Assembly: GCA_902461815.1 (NCBI GenBank)
Contig: CABPZE010000004.1
Coordinates: 62,001 to 126,000 of the forward strand
DNA length: 64,000 bases
Reading direction: 5' to 3'
Source of the DNA: CAG-390 sp003523225
Lineage (GTDB): Bacteria; Bacillota; Clostridia; Oscillospirales; CAG-272
Shown: in pieces, positions 60,365-64,000 of the stretch
Position numbering within the stretch: position 1 is the stretch's first letter
How the letters are laid out: each line of letters begins with the position of its first letter
Made by a program: the position numbers and the translations under genes
The notes under the pieces: model-generated
The model's input: only the letters and a program-made list of their open reading frames with translations
Database searches by the model: none
What the model was told of the DNA's origin: nothing

Positions 60365-60409
60365 AGTATATCATTATTGTTTGTCTAAAAGGCATCTTTG
60401 AAAGTGACA
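60365..60409 (-). promoter_or_regulatory. Conserved promoter element, copy 1 (small-protein operon)
   Basis: Minus strand: TGTCACTTTCAAAGATGCC (60409-60391), exactly 20 bp, then TATACT (60370-60365). CTTTCAAAG is an odd-centred palindrome. The normal -35 position holds no TTGACA, so an activator or alternative sigma factor may be needed. Confidence 0.7.
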
Positions 60410-60410
60410 A

Positions 60411-61484
60411 TTATGCGCGCTTAAATCCAAGACCGAGCATCATAGCAAATCCGAGAACACAAGCGGCGGCACCGGCAGCAATATAATCAAAGCCGATATT
60501 TTTCTTCTCTTTCTGTGCCAACTTTTCACGGACAATCTTGGGATCAATCACCTTAGACTTGCGCTCCTCAGGATTCGCTGACTTTGCCTCCGCGGTACTT
60601 TCGGGTTCACCCTGAAGAACCACCATTGCCTCGGCAAGACTACGACGAACATCATCATAGTTGAGTTCTGTTTCAAAGCGCTTTACGTTAGATTCCATTT
60701 CGGAAAAGATCTTATCAAGCTGATCAAGCTGATCATGCTTGTAGTAAGCACAACCGAGGTAGTTCTCAATTTTCCGATTCAGACCCGTGCGGAAGCAATG
60801 CTTTTCCTTACGGTATCTATCATCAATTTTGATGTACTGTCCCTTGGGTGCAGAAAATACGATGTAACTGTCAACGTATACGGGGATATCCAAACCAGTA
60901 GAAGCAACGGCTTTTTCAAGTGCGTTCTTCAAGAGTTTGCGCTTGATTGCCATTTTTTCACCAAGAGGGATCTTATCATAGCACTCATCACTTGCAAATA
61001 CCATTCTACCGTCTTCGGTAAGTGTAAGATCGGACTTAACCTTCTTAACCTCCAAAATGATCACGCCGGAATCCGTCAAAACAATAGCATCAAGCTCCGT
61101 TTCATCCTGCCCGTCGGTAATGTAAACATTGCGATACACCTTGGTGTTAGGTCTGTTTAAATATTCCAAGGTTTTGGAAACAAGACTTTCACCCTTGGCA
61201 CCAGACATAGTAATTGCCAATTCCTTAGAAAGCTTTTTCATTGTGATGATACCGTTATGTACCGCAGGATGATTGCGAACATCATTTTTACGTGCGGTGG
61301 ATTCCATGAGAAACAGCGCTTCATCGATGCGCATTTGCTCGTGGTAAGCATCTCCCGCTACCATTTTGCAAACAACATTTTGAAATCCAAGAAGCTCGGA
61401 TACATACTCGTTGAAGGTAACTTCCTTCGACATCAATACGTTGCTGCTCTCCATTTCTCTGATAAAATCTTCTGCTCTTTTCAT
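60411..61484 (-). CDS. NERD domain protein with C-terminal membrane anchor
   Basis: A 357-residue protein. An N-terminal helical part (1-90) precedes a NERD (nuclease-related) domain, with GAKGESLVSKTLEYL (about 93-107), TELDAIVLTDSGVIILEVKK (about 127-146) and a PD-(D/E)XK-like Asp/Glu-x-Lys pattern. A charged linker (about 290-330) and a terminal membrane helix (about 335-353) follow. It may be a membrane-tethered nuclease or nucleic acid sensor. Transcribed from conserved element copy 2, with AAAGGAG before the ATG. Confidence 0.8.
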   Translation of the reverse strand: MKRAEDFIREMESSNVLMSKEVTFNEYVSELLGFQNVVCKMVAGDAYHEQMRIDEALFLMESTARKNDVRNHPAVHNGIITMKKLSKELAITMSGAKGESLVSKTLEYLNRPNTKVYRNVYITDGQDETELDAIVLTDSGVIILEVKKVKSDLTLTEDGRMVFASDECYDKIPLGEKMAIKRKLLKNALEKAVASTGLDIPVYVDSYIVFSAPKGQYIKIDDRYRKEKHCFRTGLNRKIENYLGCAYYKHDQLDQLDKIFSEMESNVKRFETELNYDDVRRSLAEAMVVLQGEPESTAEAKSANPEERKSKVIDPKIVREKLAQKEKKNIGFDYIAAGAAACVLGFAMMLGLGFKRA

Positions 61485-61538
61485 TGTGATTCTCCTTTGT
61501 TTTAAATGATTTTTAATGTATTTTCCTTTTGTGCCTTA

Positions 61539-61583
61539 ATTATAACAAATATCCGTTCAAGTGTGGTCTCTTTGAAAGTGACA
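61539..61583 (-). promoter_or_regulatory. Conserved promoter element, copy 2 (NERD gene)
   Basis: Minus strand: TGTCACTTTCAAAGAGACC (61583-61565), 20 bp, then TATAAT (61544-61539). ATATTTGT directly before the -10 is shared with copy 3. Confidence 0.72.
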
Positions 61584-61595
61584 TTTGCTATCATC

Positions 61596-61632
61596 AAAAA
61601 ATGCACCCACAAGGACTTACCTTGTGAGTGCA
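61596..61632 (-). terminator. Terminator after the exonuclease gene
   Basis: Minus strand TGCACTCACAAGG / CCTTGTGGGTGCA with a 5-nt loop, then six U (61601-61596). The stem begins inside the -10 box of conserved element copy 3. Confidence 0.85.
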
Positions 61633-61676
61633 TTATAACAAATATTAAATTAACTTTGGTATCTTTGAAAGTGACA
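61632..61676 (-). promoter_or_regulatory. Conserved promoter element, copy 3 (abuts a terminator)
   Basis: Minus strand: TGTCACTTTCAAAGATACC (61676-61658), 20 bp, then TATAAT (61637-61632). It begins right after the exonuclease stop. Only a hairpin terminator follows, so the product would be a very short RNA or nothing. Confidence 0.65.
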
Positions 61677-61677
61677 A

Positions 61678-63384
61678 TTATTTTGCGCCGAGCCACGAAA
61701 TACCGAGCTCATACATTTTTTCGTTGATATTGAAAATATCGTAATTGCCGTGGGCAATGGCGTCCTCAATAATTCTATCGAACTCAAAGTTTCTTGAAAG
61801 AACATAGCCTGCTGAAGAAAGCAATTCGTTGGTCTGTTCCACGTTAAGTTCCAATGCAATTGCAAAAGCGCAAATGTTTTGCTTGGAAGGGAGATAATTG
61901 GGTACGCATTTGATTTTTGACATCATCTGACGAGGAAGTTGTGCCTTTTTATAAACCTCGGCATCACCAAGTCCGCTTGCATCAATAAAACCAAACAAGA
62001 CCTCGCTAAAGGATTTCGCCGGCTTAATAATATCACTTTCCTTGGAAATTTGGATATTACAGCCCTTGCCGTTGTACTCAATCGCTTTCTTTACCTTTGT
62101 GCCGTAGGTTCCGTTGGAATAGGATTTACATTCGTAATCACCGACAACCAAGATGTCCGTTGTTTTCTTGACACTTGTCTCAATGATACCACCTTGTTCA
62201 ATGATATACTGCTCAACGGCAGATTTTTGACCAAAGGCAAAATTACCACTGAGGCAAATGCGCTTACCCTTGAGAGACATTACATCCTTGCGCAAGGACT
62301 CAACGGGATCTAAAAGATTGCTAATTTCGTTCTTGATAGAAAGCGCTTCGGCGGGAGTTAACACCCCGTCAGCCAAAACGACTTTGATCTCACTATATAA
62401 TTTATCAAACGGGAAATGACCGGAGAGATAATTGTTTTCGTACAACCAAGCACGGAGATTTTGACATTCTTCATCCGTAATTTCTTCGTCGGTGATAATG
62501 CCCTTGATAATACCATTCAAAATCTGTGTAGCAAGAGTAATCGTAGATGTAGAAACGATATCGAGGTGTCTTCTAATCTCCAGCTGAAGCGTATTTACTT
62601 CGTCAAGAGTGATGACATCATCTGCCAAAATATTATCGATGACAGAAATGATGGTAGATACATCCGCGTGAGATGTATAGGGAGCGAATGTTCCTCTCCA
62701 CGATTTAATATATTCCTTCTCATCCTCCGATATTTCGGAGTCCAATGTGAATCCTCTGATCATACCGTATAGGGCATGAATATCCTTTTTGAGCGAAGCA
62801 TTGGATATGTAAGCGATAAAGTCTGCGTTATCGTTCGGAATATATCTTTGAATTTCGCTTTCGATGTTAATTTTCGAATAGTCAACCAACTTGTCCAAAA
62901 GATCGGAGCAGGCACAAGCATCGTAAAAAGCGTTGTGCTTTTCTGCAATTGTGATGCCAAAGAAATTACACAAAGTGCCGAGCGCGTAATCGGAAACGGC
63001 AAAGGAAGGAACAAGCTCCTTCGCAAGCTGATAGGTGCAAATGTAATAGATTTCAGGGACTTCAATACCGTATCTCACTAAATTCTTGTGCAGAGCATCC
63101 AAGTCGGCAGAAGCAACGTTGTGCCCAATGATAACCGCATTCGTAAAATACTGTTCGATATCGTCCCAAATGTTATTTAACGAGGGAGCGCCCTTAACAG
63201 TATCGCTCGTGATACCGTGGATGCGAACACAGTTATCGTCAAATCCATCTTCGGGATTTACAAAAAGATCCAATTTATCGACCTCTGCGTTAGGATTATC
63301 TAAATCTCTGCTCAAAATACCGATTTGACATATCGATTTGTTTCGAACGTTGGCATATTCAACGTCAAAAAATGTTACTTTCAT
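61678..63384 (-). CDS. Exonuclease-BRCT-XRE-like fusion protein
   Basis: A 568-residue fusion. N-terminal DnaQ-like DEDDh 3'-5' exonuclease: FFDVEYAN (about 5), GHNVASADLDAL (about 86) and HNAFYDACA (about 151) give the catalytic residues. A middle helical region (about 180-365) with acidic repeated segments (SEISEDEKEYI, DEEITDEECQNL) may be TerB-like. A BRCT domain follows (LKGKRICLSGNFAFGQKSAV, about 371). The final 105 residues (from SEVLFGFIDASGLGDAEVY) resemble an XRE-like module found at the end of many clostridial accessory proteins. ATG at 63384 after AGGGGG. Confidence 0.8.
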   Translation of the reverse strand: MKVTFFDVEYANVRNKSICQIGILSRDLDNPNAEVDKLDLFVNPEDGFDDNCVRIHGITSDTVKGAPSLNNIWDDIEQYFTNAVIIGHNVASADLDALHKNLVRYGIEVPEIYYICTYQLAKELVPSFAVSDYALGTLCNFFGITIAEKHNAFYDACACSDLLDKLVDYSKINIESEIQRYIPNDNADFIAYISNASLKKDIHALYGMIRGFTLDSEISEDEKEYIKSWRGTFAPYTSHADVSTIISVIDNILADDVITLDEVNTLQLEIRRHLDIVSTSTITLATQILNGIIKGIITDEEITDEECQNLRAWLYENNYLSGHFPFDKLYSEIKVVLADGVLTPAEALSIKNEISNLLDPVESLRKDVMSLKGKRICLSGNFAFGQKSAVEQYIIEQGGIIETSVKKTTDILVVGDYECKSYSNGTYGTKVKKAIEYNGKGCNIQISKESDIIKPAKSFSEVLFGFIDASGLGDAEVYKKAQLPRQMMSKIKCVPNYLPSKQNICAFAIALELNVEQTNELLSSAGYVLSRNFEFDRIIEDAIAHGNYDIFNINEKMYELGISWLGAK

Positions 63385-63418
63385 ATCTGCCCCCTGTTTG
63401 TCCAATGGCGTTATTGAT

Positions 63419-63447
63419 ATTATATCATATTTTTATGAATTTTTCAA
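63419..63447 (-). promoter_or_regulatory. Promoter of the exonuclease-BRCT gene
   Basis: On the minus strand: TTGAAA (63447-63442), 17-bp spacer, TATAAT (63424-63419). Confidence 0.8.
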
Positions 63448-63455
63448 GCACAAAT

Positions 63456-63536
63456 GAAACAAATATTTTCACTAATCTCTTGACAACTAAAAAATAATGT
63501 GATATAATAGCTCTACATACTGAAACATTTTGTTTC
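63456..63536. promoter_or_regulatory. Candidate operators of the LexA-like repressor
   Basis: Perfect 15-bp palindrome GAAACA-TTT-TGTTTC at 63522-63536, between the repressor's -10 and its start codon, and a degenerate copy GAAACA-AAT-ATTTTC at 63456-63470 between the two divergent promoters. Placement fits autoregulation and shared control. Confidence 0.6.
63480..63508 (+). promoter_or_regulatory. Consensus promoter of the LexA-like gene
   Basis: TTGACA (63480-63485), 17-bp spacer, TATAAT (63503-63508). Confidence 0.85.
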
Positions 63537-63547
63537 TCGGAGGCGTT

Positions 63548-64000
63548 ATGCGAAGACAAGACGAATTGAAAAAGAGTGTGATACTTGATTTCATCGACGA
63601 GTATTACAACGAATATAACGAGATTCCCGCAGTAAGAACTATCGCAGAGGGTACGGGAATTGCTTTGGCAACGGTTCACCGTTATCTGCTCTCACTCAAA
63701 GAAAGCGGTGAGCTTGAATACAACGGTCGCAAGTCGATCTCTACCAAGCGCATTGGTTTGGAATCGCGCCACGCTTCTGCGCCCGTTCTCGGTTACGTCC
63801 GTTGCGGCGAAGGCGAAGAAGAAGCCGAGGAAGTCATTGAGTATATCCGTCTCCCCGAAAGTTTAGTCGGAACGGGAGAGTTTTTCGTGCTGATCGCAAA
63901 GGGTGACTCAATGATTGACGCGGGTGTAAACGAAGGCGACTACGTTGTTGTCCGCAAGCAAAACACCGCAAGCGACGGAGATTATGTTGTGGCTCTCTAT
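63548..64000 (+). CDS. LexA/S24-type repressor, C-terminus beyond the window
   Basis: The visible 151 residues hold a LexA-like winged HTH (about 8-65, with TIAEGTGIALATVHRYL), a cleavage-site region LGYVRCGEGEEEAEE (probable Cys-Gly cut, near 80) and the serine box GDSMIDAGVNEGDYVVVRKQ (Ser near 117). The catalytic Lys should follow outside the window. Such proteins self-cleave when RecA is activated by DNA damage. GGAGG lies 4 nt before the ATG. It may be a second LexA or the island's own SOS-responsive repressor. Confidence 0.85.
   Translation, partial: MRRQDELKKSVILDFIDEYYNEYNEIPAVRTIAEGTGIALATVHRYLLSLKESGELEYNGRKSISTKRIGLESRHASAPVLGYVRCGEGEEEAEEVIEYIRLPESLVGTGEFFVLIAKGDSMIDAGVNEGDYVVVRKQNTASDGDYVVALY

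Larger units (their letters stand above)
53771..64000. mobile_element. Putative integrated accessory island, right end outside the window
   Basis: From about 53771 base composition turns A/T-rich. Gene content changes to tnpV, DUF6809, an iron-uptake cassette, tiny proteins, HNH, NERD and exonuclease genes and a LexA-like repressor. The left edge coincides with a half terminator. No recombinase, integrase or att site is visible, so the element type is unknown; the integrase may lie to the right. Confidence 0.5.

Noticed and set aside
53771..64000. Prophage
   Set aside because: Despite LexA-like, HNH and tiny proteins, there are no capsid, terminase, tail, portal or lysis genes in the visible part.

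Overview
The window looks like chromosome of an uncultured, low- to mid-GC Clostridia (Bacillota), probably an Oscillospirales-like gut anaerobe. The signs are strong AGGAGG-type ribosome binding sites, TTGACA-17-TATAAT promoters, a division and cell wall (dcw) cluster with a PASTA-domain PBP, a dnaG-rpoD pair, Thr/Glu/Ser-rich linkers on lipoproteins, and TnpV/DUF6809 genes typical of clostridial mobile elements. The taxonomic call is inferred from gene content only. No rRNA, tRNA or CRISPR array was seen.

Region 1 (1-20.4 kb) is mainly carbohydrate and envelope functions. It holds the start of prmC; a Cys-Asp rich membrane mini-protein; a minus-strand cluster of GatY-type aldolase, GatD-type dehydrogenase, FAD oxidoreductase and a sugar-binding lipoprotein; an ABC exporter pair; a DUF2752 protein; a surface SGNH hydrolase; a sugar oxidoreductase/isomerase operon; PHP, MBL-fold and ThuA genes; an MFS organophosphate-type transporter; an EEP-domain lipoprotein; and a DUF421/DUF4363 pair.

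Region 2 (20.4-35.1 kb) is the dcw cluster: mraZ-rsmH-ftsL-like-PBP-murE-murF-mraY-ftsW-murG-ftsQ-ftsZ. The positions where murD, murC/murB and ftsA often sit are empty. A long, foldable leader precedes mraZ and three small hairpins precede murE.

Region 3 (35.1-53.7 kb) mixes exported proteins and housekeeping genes. It contains a PIG-L deacetylase, a lipoprotein gene interrupted by one in-frame TAG, hydrolases, a DUF6873-like protein, rpmB, an exported protein behind a decayed ORF, a PurL-like protein with mtaB, rpmE, hflX, yigZ, dnaG, rpoD and a second large sugar-binding lipoprotein.

Region 4 (about 53.77 kb to the end) is visibly more A+T rich and reads as an integrated accessory island. 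It starts just after half of a terminator hairpin whose other arm is missing. It carries tnpV and a DUF6809 gene; an iron/siderophore operon (membrane-anchored HTH regulator, esterase, binding protein, permease, ATPase); an operon of five very small proteins including an HNH protein; a NERD-domain membrane protein; an exonuclease-BRCT-XRE-like fusion; and a divergent LexA/S24-type repressor cut by the window end. A nearly identical 19-bp element sits exactly 20 bp upstream of a -10 box three times in this last part, so these genes look like one small regulon. It is the best candidate here for an undescribed system.
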